Shown: one piece after another, positions 33,084 to 41,028 of the stretch | How positions within the stretch are numbered: the stretch's first letter is position 1 | Layout: each line of letters begins with the position of its first letter | DNA from: Micromonospora globispora | Lineage (GTDB): Bacteria; Actinomycetota; Actinomycetes; Mycobacteriales; Micromonosporaceae | DNA length: 41,134 bases | NCBI RefSeq assembly: GCF_003857015.1 | Contig: NZ_QGGF01000398.1 | Coordinates: 1-41,134, forward strand | Direction: 5' to 3' | Made by a program: the position numbers and the translations under genes | Notes under the pieces: model-generated | What the model was told of the DNA's origin: nothing | The model's input: only the letters and a program-made list of their open reading frames with translations | Database searches by the model: none

Positions 33084-33991
33084 CCGCGCTGGCTCACGTA
33101 CCGACCGGGTCGGGGCAGTCGGCGCCGCCGCCGGCGTCCCGGCGCGGACGGTACCGGCTGCTGCCATACCTGCTGCTCCTGCCGGGCACGGCCTGGCTGT
33201 TCCTCTTCTTCGCGCTGCCGCTGCTCCAGCTCGCCGCCGCCAGCCTTTACGACCCGAGCGGCTCGCTCTCCACCGGGTACGCGATGACCTGGGCGTTCAG
33301 CAACTACTGGGACGCGTTCCAGGCGTACTGGCCGCACTTCGTCCGGTCGTTCGTCTACTCGGCCATCGCGCTGGTGCTGGCCCTGCTGATGGGCTACCCC
33401 CTGGCGTACGGCATCGCGCAGAAGGCCGGCCGGTGGAAGAACCTCTTGCTGGTCTGCGTGGTCGCCCCGATGTTCACCAGCTTCCTGGTCCGCACCCTGG
33501 CCTGGAAGACCATCCTGTCCGACAACGGCTGGCTGGTCGGGCTGCTGCGGGACGTGCACCTGCTCGGGCCGGACGGCCGGCTGCTCGCCACCCCGGTCGC
33601 GGTGGTGCTCGGCCTGACGTACAACTTCCTGCCCTTCCTGGTGCTGCCGCTGTACGCGAGCCTGGAGCGGCTGGACTACCGGTTGCTGGAGGCGGCGAGC
33701 GACCTCTACGCCAGCCCGCTGCGGGCGTTCCGGCGGGTCACCCTGCCGCTGTCAATGCCGGGCATGATCGCCGGCACGCTGCTCTTCTTCATCCCGGCGA
33801 CCGGTGACTACATCAACGCCGAGCTGCTCGGCACCCCGAACGAATACATGATCGGCAACGTCATCGACTCGGCTTTCCTGGTCCGGCTGGACTATCCGCA
33901 GGGCGCGGCCCTGTCGTTCCTGCTGATGGCGGCGATCCTGGCGATCGTCTTCGTCTACCTGCGCAAGGCCGGCACGGAGGAGGTGTTGTGA
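33080..33991 (+). CDS. potB: ABC transporter permease, PotB-like
   Basis: 303 residues with six predicted membrane segments. The first is LLPYLLLLPGTAWLFLFFAL, and the last ends FLLMAAILAIVFVYL. The EAA loop that docks on PotA is EAASDLYASPLRAFRRVTLPL, near residue 210, where the glycine is replaced by Tyr-Ala-Ser. Start ATG 33080 overlaps the potA stop (ATGA), and its stop overlaps the start of the next permease, so the three are coupled. Confidence 0.92.
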   Translation: MTALAHVPTGSGQSAPPPASRRGRYRLLPYLLLLPGTAWLFLFFALPLLQLAAASLYDPSGSLSTGYAMTWAFSNYWDAFQAYWPHFVRSFVYSAIALVLALLMGYPLAYGIAQKAGRWKNLLLVCVVAPMFTSFLVRTLAWKTILSDNGWLVGLLRDVHLLGPDGRLLATPVAVVLGLTYNFLPFLVLPLYASLERLDYRLLEAASDLYASPLRAFRRVTLPLSMPGMIAGTLLFFIPATGDYINAELLGTPNEYMIGNVIDSAFLVRLDYPQGAALSFLLMAAILAIVFVYLRKAGTEEVL

Positions 33992-34827
33992 TGCGGCGCT
34001 GGCTCGCCGACCGGTGGGTGATGGGCGTTGCCCTGCTCGTCCTCGGTTACCTCTCGCTGCCGATCCTGGTGGTCGCCGGCCTCTCCTTCAACCGCCCGTC
34101 CAGCCGGCTGTCCTACGACTTCAACGAGTTCACGCTGGACAACTGGCGGCACCCCTGCGCCACGTCGGCCATGTGCGACGCGGTGGTGCGCAGCATGGAG
34201 ATCGGCCTGATCGCCACGGTGGTCTCCACCATCCTCGGCACGCTCATGGCGTTCGCCCTGGTCCGGCACGGCTTCCGCGGCCGGTCCGGGATCAACGGGC
34301 TGATCTTCCTGCCGATGGCCACCCCGGAACTGGTGATGGGCACCTCGCTGCTCGCCCTCTTCGTCGCGGCCGGCGTGCCGCAAGGCTTCTGGACCATCGT
34401 CATCGCGCACGTCATGTTCTGCGTGTCGTTCGTCGTGGTGACCGTGAAGGCGCGGCTGGCCGGCATGGACCGCCGGCTGGAGGAGGCCGCGATGGACCTC
34501 TACGCCAGCGAGTGGCAGACCTTCCGCCGGATCACCCTGCCGCTGGTGCTGCCCGGCATCGTCGCCGCCGCCCTGCTTGCCTTCTCGCTCAGCTTCGACG
34601 ACTTCATCATCACGAACTTCAATGCCGGCACCACGGTCACCTTCCCGATGTACGTCTGGGGTGCCGCACAGCGCGGCATCCCGCCACAGGTGAACGTCAT
34701 CGGAACGGCGATGTTCGTGATCGCGCTGCTGCTGGTCGGCGCCGGCTCGTTGCGCGGGCGACGGGCCCGCCGCGCCAACCTGGCGGCCCCCGTCGCCGGC
34801 GGCGGACAGGCCAAGCCCGCGTCATGA
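33991..34827 (+). CDS. potC: ABC transporter permease, PotC-like
   Basis: 278 residues. Second membrane subunit of the importer with six predicted helices, for example VMGVALLVLGYLSLPILVVA and NVIGTAMFVIALLLVGAG. The EAA loop is EAAMDLYASEWQTFRRITLP. ATG 33991 is reached from GGAGGAGG (33976-33983) seven bases upstream and overlaps the potB stop as TGATG; I prefer it to the GTG one codon earlier. The C-terminus is basic and Ala/Gly-rich. Its stop overlaps the next gene by ATGA. Confidence 0.92.
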   Translation: MRRWLADRWVMGVALLVLGYLSLPILVVAGLSFNRPSSRLSYDFNEFTLDNWRHPCATSAMCDAVVRSMEIGLIATVVSTILGTLMAFALVRHGFRGRSGINGLIFLPMATPELVMGTSLLALFVAAGVPQGFWTIVIAHVMFCVSFVVVTVKARLAGMDRRLEEAAMDLYASEWQTFRRITLPLVLPGIVAAALLAFSLSFDDFIITNFNAGTTVTFPMYVWGAAQRGIPPQVNVIGTAMFVIALLLVGAGSLRGRRARRANLAAPVAGGGQAKPAS

Positions 34828-36245
34828 TCCTCCCGCATACCGGCCGGGCGCTGGCCGACGCCGCGCCCGTGCCGTACTGGCTCGACCGTCCGGAACGCCC
34901 CGACCCGCTGCCGCCGCTGACCGGCGCCGACAGCACCGACCTGCTGGTCATCGGCGGCGGGTACGCCGGGCTCTGGACCGCCCTGCTGGCGAAGCAGGCC
35001 GACCCGGACCGGGACGTGCTGCTGGTCGAGGCCGGCACGTGCGGCTGGGCGGCGTCCGGGCGCAACGGCGGCTTCTGCGCCGCCTCGCTCACCCACGGCC
35101 TGGCCAACGGGGTCGACCGGTTCCCCGGCGAGATCGACGAGCTGGAACGGCTCGGCCGGGAGAACCTGGACGCCATCGCCGCCACCGTCGCCGAACACCG
35201 CATCGACTGCGACTTCGAACGCACCGGCGAGCTGTCCGTGGCGGTCGAGCCGTACCAGCTCGCCGGGCTCGCCGAGGACGCCGAACTGGCCCGCCGGTAC
35301 GGCCACGACGTCGACCTGCTCGACCGCGACGAGGTACGCGCCGAGGTGGACTCGCCGACGTACCTCGGCGGGATGTGGGACCGGGACCGGGTGGCCATGC
35401 TCGACCCGGCAAAGCTGGCCTGGGGGCTACGCCGCGCCTGCCTCGACCTGGGGGTGCGGATCCACGAGCACACCCGGGTGACCGGCCTGCGCCGGGACGA
35501 CGGCGGGCTGCGGGCGAGCACCGCCGGTGGCGACGAGGTCGCCCCGGGGAGCGTGCGGGCGCGGCAGGTGGCCCTGGCCACCAACGCGTTCCCGCCGCTG
35601 CTGCGCCGGCTGCGCGCCTGGCTGGTCCCGGTCTACGACTACGCCCTGATGACCGAGCCGCTGACGCCTGCCCAGCGGGACGCCATCGGCTGGCGCAACC
35701 GCCAGGGGCTCGCGGACACCGGCAACCAGTTCCACTACTACCGGATCACCGCCGACGGCCAGATCCTCTTCGGCGGCTACGACGCGATCTACCACTACGG
35801 CAACCGGACGGCCCCCGAGCTGGAACAGCGGGCCGCCACCTTCACCGCCCTCGCGGAACACTTCTTCACCACGTTCCCGCAGCTCGCCGATGTGCGGTTC
35901 AGCCACCGCTGGGGCGGGGTGATCGACACCTGCACCCGGTTCTGCCCGTTCTTCGGCACTGCCTATGACGGGCGGCTCGCGTACACCGCCGGGTTCACCG
36001 GGCTCGGGGTCGGGGCGACCCGGTTCGGCGCCCGGGTGATGCTCGACCTGCTCGCCGGGGAGGACACCCCGCTCACCCGGCTCGACCTGGTGCGCAGCAA
36101 GCCGTTGCCGTTCCCGCCGGAGCCGTTCCGGGCCACCGGCATCAATCTCACCCGCTGGTCGCTCGCCCGCGCGGACGCCCGCGAGGGCCGGCGCAACCTC
36201 TGGCTCCGTACGCTCGATCGTCTTGGTTTGGGGTTCGATTCCTGA
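34824..36245 (+). CDS. FAD-dependent amine oxidoreductase, second PuuB-like paralogue
   Basis: 473 residues. Rossmann motif LLVIGGGYAGLWTALLAKQA at about residue 41, then ASGRNGGFCAASL, FGGYDAIYHYGN, FSHRWGGVIDT and the C-terminal FTGLGVGATRFGARVMLDLL. These are the same landmarks as the gene at 25885, but sequence and length differ, so they are old paralogues with probably different substrates. ATG 34824 overlaps potC (ATGA) and the stop overlaps the next start (TGATG). Being locked into the transporter operon supports oxidation of the imported amine. Confidence 0.88.
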   Translation: MILPHTGRALADAAPVPYWLDRPERPDPLPPLTGADSTDLLVIGGGYAGLWTALLAKQADPDRDVLLVEAGTCGWAASGRNGGFCAASLTHGLANGVDRFPGEIDELERLGRENLDAIAATVAEHRIDCDFERTGELSVAVEPYQLAGLAEDAELARRYGHDVDLLDRDEVRAEVDSPTYLGGMWDRDRVAMLDPAKLAWGLRRACLDLGVRIHEHTRVTGLRRDDGGLRASTAGGDEVAPGSVRARQVALATNAFPPLLRRLRAWLVPVYDYALMTEPLTPAQRDAIGWRNRQGLADTGNQFHYYRITADGQILFGGYDAIYHYGNRTAPELEQRAATFTALAEHFFTTFPQLADVRFSHRWGGVIDTCTRFCPFFGTAYDGRLAYTAGFTGLGVGATRFGARVMLDLLAGEDTPLTRLDLVRSKPLPFPPEPFRATGINLTRWSLARADAREGRRNLWLRTLDRLGLGFDS

Positions 36246-37447
36246 TGCGCATCCTGCTCGTCGGTGCCGGCGGCGTCGGCTCGGCCGCCGTCGCCATCGC
36301 TGCCCGCCGCTCCTTCTTCGAAACCATGGTCGTCGCCGACTACGACCTCGGCCGCGCGTCGCGGGCGATCGCCGACCACGACGCCCGGTTCGTCGCCGCC
36401 CACGTCGACGCATCCTCCGCCGACGCGGTGGCGGCGCTCTGCCGGGAGCACCGGATCACCCACGTGCTGAACGCGGTCGACCCGCGGTTCGTCATGCCGA
36501 TCTTCGACGGCGCGTTCGCGGCCGGCGCGGACTACCTCGATATGGCGATGTCCCTGTCCCACCCGCACCCGACCCGGCCGCACTCGGAGACCGGGGTCAA
36601 GCTCGGCGACGACCAGTTCGCGGTCTCCGACCAGTGGTCCGCCGCCGGCCGGCTGGCGCTCTGCGGCATCGGGATCGAGCCGGGCCTCTCCGACGTGTTC
36701 GCCCGCTACGCCGCCGACGAACTGTTCGCCGAAATCGATGAGATCGGGGTCCGCGACGGCGCGAACCTCACCGTCGACGGCTACGACTTCGCGCCGTCCT
36801 TTTCCATCTGGACCACCATCGAGGAGTGCCTCAACCCGCCGGTGATCTGGGAGGCCGACCGCGGCTGGTACACCACCCCGCCGTTCTCCGAGCCGGAGGT
36901 CTTCCACTTCCCGGAGGGGATCGGCCCGGTCGAGTGCGTCAACGTGGAACACGAGGAGGTGCTGCTGATCCCGCGCTGGGTCAAGGCGAAGCGGGTCACC
37001 TTCAAGTACGGCCTCGGCGACGAGTTCATCGAGGTGCTCAAGACCCTGCACAAGCTCGGCCTCGACTCGACCTCACCGATCACCGTGCGCGGCATGCAGG
37101 TCTCGCCGCGGGACGTGGTCGCCGCCTGCCTGCCCGACCCGGCCACGCTCGGCGACCGGATGCACGGCAAGACCTGCGCCGGGACGTACGTCACCGGCAC
37201 CGGGCCCGACGGCCGGCCCCGGAAGGTCTACCTCTACCACGTCGTCGACAACGAGTGGTCGATGAAGGAGTACGGCCATCAGGCGGTGGTCTGGCAGACC
37301 GCGATCAACCCCGTCGTCGCCCTGGAGCTGCTCGCCACCGGAGCCTGGTCCAGTGCGGGGGTGATCGGTCCGGAGGCGCTGCCCCCGGTGCCCTTCCTCG
37401 ACCTGCTGACCAGCTACGGATCGCCGTGGGGGATGGAGGAGCGGTGA
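36245..37447 (+). CDS. Saccharopine-dehydrogenase-family enzyme, possibly carboxyspermidine-dehydrogenase-like
   Basis: 400 residues. N-terminal Rossmann domain ILLVGAGGVGSAAVAIAARR. HVLNAVDPRFVMPIFDGAFA, AGADYLDMAMSLS and GIGIEPGLSDVFARYAADEL are typical of the saccharopine dehydrogenase / homospermidine-synthase-like superfamily. Members link or split a C-N bond between an amine and an aldehyde or oxo-acid with NAD(P)H. In this operon a substrate related to putrescine or spermidine is a fair inference; carboxy(nor)spermidine dehydrogenase is one candidate, but no decarboxylase partner is present. Start ATG overlaps the previous stop (TGATG) and GTGA overlaps the next start. Confidence 0.8.
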   Translation: MRILLVGAGGVGSAAVAIAARRSFFETMVVADYDLGRASRAIADHDARFVAAHVDASSADAVAALCREHRITHVLNAVDPRFVMPIFDGAFAAGADYLDMAMSLSHPHPTRPHSETGVKLGDDQFAVSDQWSAAGRLALCGIGIEPGLSDVFARYAADELFAEIDEIGVRDGANLTVDGYDFAPSFSIWTTIEECLNPPVIWEADRGWYTTPPFSEPEVFHFPEGIGPVECVNVEHEEVLLIPRWVKAKRVTFKYGLGDEFIEVLKTLHKLGLDSTSPITVRGMQVSPRDVVAACLPDPATLGDRMHGKTCAGTYVTGTGPDGRPRKVYLYHVVDNEWSMKEYGHQAVVWQTAINPVVALELLATGAWSSAGVIGPEALPPVPFLDLLTSYGSPWGMEER

Positions 37448-38457
37448 ACCGCTACGGCCCGATGTTCGGCCCCGACATCACCTTTCTCGGGGTCGACCGC
37501 TGCTCCCTGGACGAGCCGGGGACGTTCGCCGACGCCGACGTGGTCATCGTCGGCGCGCCGTTCGACGGCGGCACCTCGTACCGGCCCGGCACCCGGTTCG
37601 GCCCGTCGGCCATCCGCCAGGCCTGCTACCTGCCGCACGACGGCTCCCGACCGTCCCTCGCGCTCCGCGTCGACGGCCTCCAGGACCTTCGGGTGTACGA
37701 CGCCGGTGACGTTGAGATGTTCTCCGGCGACATCGAGCGGTCCCTCTCGTCCTTGGAGACGGCGGTCTATGCCGTCGCTTCCGCCGGGGCGATCCCCATC
37801 GTGCTCGGCGGGGACCACTCGATCGCCCTCCCCGACGCCACCGGGGTGGCCCGGCAGCACGGACTCGGCCGGGTGTCGCTGGTGCACTTCGACGCGCACG
37901 CCGACACCGGGGACATCGAGTTCGGCTCCCTGCACGGGCACGGCCAGCCGATGCGCCGGCTCATCGAGTCCGGAGCGGTACGCGGCGACCGCTTCCTCCA
38001 GATCGGCCTGCGCGGGTACTGGCCCGGACCCGAGACGCTGTCCTGGATGGCCGACCAGCGGATGCGGTCGTACGAAATGACCGAGGTCGTCGCCCGGGGG
38101 CTGGACGAGTGCCTGTCGGAAGCGTTCGAGATCGCGACCGACGAGTGCGAGGGTGTCTTCCTCTCCGTCGACGTCGACGTGGTCGACCCCGGGATGGCCC
38201 CCGGCACCGGCACCCCCGAGCCGGGCGGGCTCACCTCCCGCCAACTCCTCGACGCGGTCCGCCGCTGCTGCTACGAGCTGCCCGTGGTCGGGGTGGACGT
38301 GGTCGAGGTGGCCCCGCCGTACGACCACGCCGACATCACCGCCTACCTCGGCAACCGGGTGGTCCTGGAGGCCCTGTCGGCCATCGCCCGCCGCCGCCGC
38401 GACGCCGCCGGCGGTCAGCCCTGGGATCCTCGCCAACCCCTCCTCGACGCCCGCTGA
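37444..38457 (+). CDS. speB: Agmatinase-family ureohydrolase
   Basis: 337 residues. Removes urea from agmatine, giving putrescine, or from a related guanidino compound. All manganese-binding motifs of the arginase fold are intact: GGDHSI, HFDAHADTGD and SVDVDVVDPGMAPGTGTPEP, ending with GVDVVEVAPPYD. RPGTRFGPSAIR is the usual N-terminal signature. GTG 37444 overlaps the preceding stop (GTGA). Last gene of the coupled operon. Guanidinobutyrase or guanidinopropionase activity cannot be excluded. Confidence 0.9.
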   Translation: MNRYGPMFGPDITFLGVDRCSLDEPGTFADADVVIVGAPFDGGTSYRPGTRFGPSAIRQACYLPHDGSRPSLALRVDGLQDLRVYDAGDVEMFSGDIERSLSSLETAVYAVASAGAIPIVLGGDHSIALPDATGVARQHGLGRVSLVHFDAHADTGDIEFGSLHGHGQPMRRLIESGAVRGDRFLQIGLRGYWPGPETLSWMADQRMRSYEMTEVVARGLDECLSEAFEIATDECEGVFLSVDVDVVDPGMAPGTGTPEPGGLTSRQLLDAVRRCCYELPVVGVDVVEVAPPYDHADITAYLGNRVVLEALSAIARRRRDAAGGQPWDPRQPLLDAR

Positions 38458-38484
38458 CCCGGTCTACTCGCCCCGATGGTTTAG

Positions 38485-38497
38485 TTCGGGCTATAGT
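38485..38497 (+). promoter_or_regulatory. Promoter and direct repeat upstream of the XRE gene
   Basis: The 38480-38500 stretch reads TTTAGTTCGGGCTATAGTTC, with TAGTTC repeated 12 bp apart. The second copy overlaps a -10-like TATAGT (38492-38497). Local AT content is well above the surroundings. Autoregulation by the downstream HTH protein is plausible. Confidence 0.4.
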
Positions 38498-38543
38498 TCT
38501 TCAAGGCTTGGCTCGACAATGAGCGCGAGCGAAGGGGGGAGTC

Positions 38544-38855
38544 GTGACGGAATTCCACGACTGGGACGACGTGCGTGCGGAGCTTGGCGGTGATGACGCC
38601 GCCTACGAGAGGGAGCGGGCCCGCACCGAGGCTTGGGTGAGCGCCTACCACCTGGCGGAGGAGCGTAAGCGGCTGGGGCTGACGCAGCGGCAGGTTGCCG
38701 ACCTCATGGGCGTCACGCCAGGCCGGGTCAGCCAGATCGAAAACGGCGACCTCGATGTCAACGAGGTGGCGACGCTGAGCCGGTACGCGAACGCTCTCGG
38801 CGCCAGGCTGCGGATCATTTTCGATTACGGCAACGACCTTCGTCAGATCGCCTGA
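38544..38855 (+). CDS. XRE-family HTH protein, orphan HigA-like antitoxin
   Basis: 103 residues. An acidic N-terminus (MTEFHDWDDVRAELGGDDAA) precedes a helix-turn-helix at about residues 50-95 (RLGLTQRQVADLMGVTPGRV then SQIENGDLDVNEVATLSRYA). This is the architecture of antitoxins that follow a RelE/HigB-type toxin. No toxin gene lies upstream (the agmatinase ends 86 bp before) or downstream. GTG 38544 has GGGGGGAG upstream. It converges with the DUF433 gene, with a 13-bp overlap. It may be a solitary regulator. Confidence 0.85.
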   Translation: MTEFHDWDDVRAELGGDDAAYERERARTEAWVSAYHLAEERKRLGLTQRQVADLMGVTPGRVSQIENGDLDVNEVATLSRYANALGARLRIIFDYGNDLRQIA

Positions 38856-39049
38856 TTGCCAGGGACTGCCAGGCCCACGGCGGCGGTGATGTCTTCACGC
38901 TCCAGGTACGGGTAGTCGGCTAGTACATCGTCGATGCTGCGTCCGGCGGCGAGCTGGCCGAGAACGGCGGTGGCGGTGACCCGGGTGTCCCGGAGGCATG
39001 GCAGCCCACCCATCCGACCCGGGTCGACGGTGATCCGCTCGATAGCCAT
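38843..39049 (-). CDS. DUF433 protein, orphan antitoxin-like
   Basis: 68 residues. The DUF433 pattern is complete: ITVDPGRMGGLPCLRDTRVT, VLGQLAAGRSIDDVLADYPY, LEREDITAAVGLA. The fold is VapB/homeodomain-like, and genes of this family usually precede a DUF5615 PIN-like toxin gene. Here none follows; the strand runs straight into the convergent XRE gene (13-bp overlap). ATG 39049 has no Shine-Dalgarno, but TAGAAT (39061-39056) lies six bases upstream, so it is probably leaderless. Confidence 0.85.
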   Translation of the reverse strand: MAIERITVDPGRMGGLPCLRDTRVTATAVLGQLAAGRSIDDVLADYPYLEREDITAAVGLAVPGNQAI

Positions 39050-39055
39050 GGCTGG

Positions 39056-39061
39056 ATTCTA
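39056..39061 (-). promoter_or_regulatory. -10 box for leaderless DUF433 gene
   Basis: TAGAAT on the minus strand, six bases before ATG 39049. It is a near-consensus -10 box in a gap of only 45 bp behind the DUF779 gene. Confidence 0.5.
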
Positions 39062-39094
39062 CGGGCTGACCGAGGGATCACCGCCGTACCCGCG

Positions 39095-39484
39095 TCATGC
39101 CAGGTGGGAGCGGATGAGGAAGCGGACTCCCTCCGGGGCTTCCAGGGAGAAGCCGCTGCCTCGGCCTGGGACCACGTCGACCGTGAGCCTGGTGTGCTGC
39201 CACAGCTGCCACTGCGACTTCGACATCCAGAACTCGACGGGCTCGGGGACGCCGTCCACCTCCAGCGACGCCAGAAGGACGTCGGACGAGCCGGTGCGGA
39301 ACTCGCCGGCGGGGTAGCACATCGGGGCGCTGCCGTCGCAGCAGCCACCGGACTGGTGGAACATCAGCGGCCCGTGCCGCCCCCGCAGCGACCGGATCAG
39401 TTCGGCCGCCGCGGGGGTGAGCGAGACGGGCGGCGCCGTGGCGCCCGGCGAACCGGGCGCCACCGCGTCGGGACCGGCGGCCAT
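39095..39484 (-). CDS. DUF779 protein, aldehyde-dehydrogenase partner
   Basis: 129 residues. DUF779 signature with the cysteine cluster HQSGGCCDGSAPMCYP and FRTGSSDVLLASLEVDGVPE, then EFWMSKSQWQLWQHTRLTVD and GFSLEAPEGVRFLIRSH. A small soluble protein almost always encoded directly after AldB/ExaC-type aldehyde dehydrogenases; its biochemical role is not known to me. The ATG overlaps the dehydrogenase stop (TGATG), so the two are coupled. The first 25 residues are Pro/Ala-rich and variable. Confidence 0.92.
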   Translation of the reverse strand: MAAGPDAVAPGSPGATAPPVSLTPAAAELIRSLRGRHGPLMFHQSGGCCDGSAPMCYPAGEFRTGSSDVLLASLEVDGVPEPVEFWMSKSQWQLWQHTRLTVDVVPGRGSGFSLEAPEGVRFLIRSHLA

Positions 39485-40989
39485 CAGAAGAAGCCGAGCT
39501 TCTTGGTGGAGTAGCTGACCAGGAGGTTCTTGGTCTGCTGGTAGTGCTCCAGCATCATCTTGTGGTTCTCCCGGCCGATGCCGGACTGCTTGTACCCGCC
39601 GAACGCCGCGTGCGCCGGGTACGCGTGGTAGCAGTTGGTCCAGACCCGCCCGGCCTGGATGGAGCGTCCCGCCCGGTACGCGGTGTTCGTGTCCCGGGTC
39701 CACACGCCGGCGCCCAGCCCGTAGAGCGTGTCGTTGGCGATCTTCACGGCGTCGTCCAGGTCGGCGAAGGAGGTCACCGAGACCACCGGGCCGAAGATCT
39801 CCTCCTGGAAGATCCGCATGGAGTTGTCGCCCTCGAAGATCGTCGGCTGCACGTAGTACCCGCCGGAAAGCTCGCCGCCCAGGTCAGCCCGTGAACCGCC
39901 GGTGAGCACCCGGGCGCCCTCCTGCCGGCCGATGTCCAGGTAGGACAGGATCTTCTCCAACTGGTCGTTGGAGGCCTGCGCCCCGATCATCGTGTCGGTG
40001 TCGAGCGGGTGGCCCTGCTTCACCGCCTTGGTCCGCTCGACGGCCGCGGCCAGGAAGTCCCGGTAGTGGCCCTGCTGGATCAGCGCCCGGGACGGGCAGG
40101 TGCAGACCTCGCCCTGGTTGAGGGCGAACATGGTGAAGCCCTCCAGCGCCTTGTCCAGGAAGTCGTCGGAGGCGGCGCTGACGTCGTCGAAGAAGATGTT
40201 CGGGCTCTTGCCGCCCAGTTCCAGCGTGACCGGCTTGATGTTCTCGCTGGCGTACTGCATGATCAGCCGCCCGGTGGTGGTCTCTCCGGTGAACGCCACC
40301 TTCGCCACTCGGGGCGAGGACGCAAGCGGCTTGCCGGCCTCGACACCGAAGCCGTTGACCACGTTCACCACGCCCGGCGGCAGCAGGTCGGCGACCAGCG
40401 ACAGCAGGTAGTGGATGGACGCCGGGGTCTGTTCGGCAGGCTTGAGCACCACCGCGTTGCCGGCGGCGAGCGCCGGGGCGAGCTTCCACGTGGCCATGAG
40501 GATGGGGAAGTTCCACGGGATGATCTGCCCGACCACGCCGAGCGGCTCGTGGAAGTGGTACGCCACCGTGTCGTCGTCGATCTCGCCGAGCGAGCCCTCC
40601 TGCGCTCGGATCGCCCCGGCGAAGTAGCGGAAGTGGTCGATCGCCAGCGGGATGTCGGCGGCCAGGGCTTCGCGTACCGGCTTGCCGTTCTCCCAGGTCT
40701 CGGCGATGGCCAGGGACTCCAGGTTCTCCTGCATCCGATCGGCGATCTTGTTGAGGATCAGCGCCCGCTCGGCGACCGAGGTGCGTCCCCAGGCGTCGGC
40801 GGCGCCGTGCGCGGCGTCGAGGGCCTTCTCGACGTCCTCGGCGGTGCCCCGGGCCACCTCACAGAAGGTCTGGCCGGTGACCGGGGTGGGGTTCTCGAAG
40901 TACTGGCCGCCGTGCGGCTTGACGTACTCGCCGCCGATGAAGTGGTCGTAGCGGGACTGCCAGTGGGTGGGGGCGTCGTAGCGCGTCAT
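39484..40989 (-). CDS. NAD-dependent aldehyde dehydrogenase (AldB/ExaC type)
   Basis: 501 residues, full length. Oxidises aldehydes such as acetaldehyde to acids. Motifs: [20 protein letters not shown] (cofactor pocket), [15 protein letters not shown], catalytic Glu in [12 protein letters not shown], catalytic Cys in [14 protein letters not shown], and EEIFGPVV. The C-terminal block [20 protein letters not shown] then LGFF is typical of the AldB subgroup. ATG 40989 follows GGAGG, which is partly paired in an upstream hairpin. Coupled with DUF779. It could also clear aminoaldehydes from the polyamine genes, but ExaC-type enzymes more often serve ethanol or acetaldehyde. Confidence 0.93.
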   Translation of the reverse strand: MTRYDAPTHWQSRYDHFIGGEYVKPHGGQYFENPTPVTGQTFCEVARGTAEDVEKALDAAHGAADAWGRTSVAERALILNKIADRMQENLESLAIAETWENGKPVREALAADIPLAIDHFRYFAGAIRAQEGSLGEIDDDTVAYHFHEPLGVVGQIIPWNFPILMATWKLAPALAAGNAVVLKPAEQTPASIHYLLSLVADLLPPGVVNVVNGFGVEAGKPLASSPRVAKVAFTGETTTGRLIMQYASENIKPVTLELGGKSPNIFFDDVSAASDDFLDKALEGFTMFALNQGEVCTCPSRALIQQGHYRDFLAAAVERTKAVKQGHPLDTDTMIGAQASNDQLEKILSYLDIGRQEGARVLTGGSRADLGGELSGGYYVQPTIFEGDNSMRIFQEEIFGPVVSVTSFADLDDAVKIANDTLYGLGAGVWTRDTNTAYRAGRSIQAGRVWTNCYHAYPAHAAFGGYKQSGIGRENHKMMLEHYQQTKNLLVSYSTKKLGFF

Positions 40990-40997
40990 GGGTACCT

Positions 40998-41023
40998 CCG
41001 CCGTCCGTAGGGGTGGACGGCGG
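40998..41023 (-). promoter_or_regulatory. Hairpin touching the aldehyde dehydrogenase ribosome binding site
   Basis: CCGCCGTCC and its complement (9 bp, loop ACCCCTAC read on the minus strand) end inside GGAGG (40999-40995). It could end an upstream transcript or limit translation of the dehydrogenase. Confidence 0.4.
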
Positions 41024-41028
41024 GGACG

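Noticed and set aside
38544..39049. XRE and DUF433 as one toxin-antitoxin pair
   Set aside because: Both families are antitoxin-like, they are on opposite strands and converge; neither encodes a PIN or RelE-type toxin.
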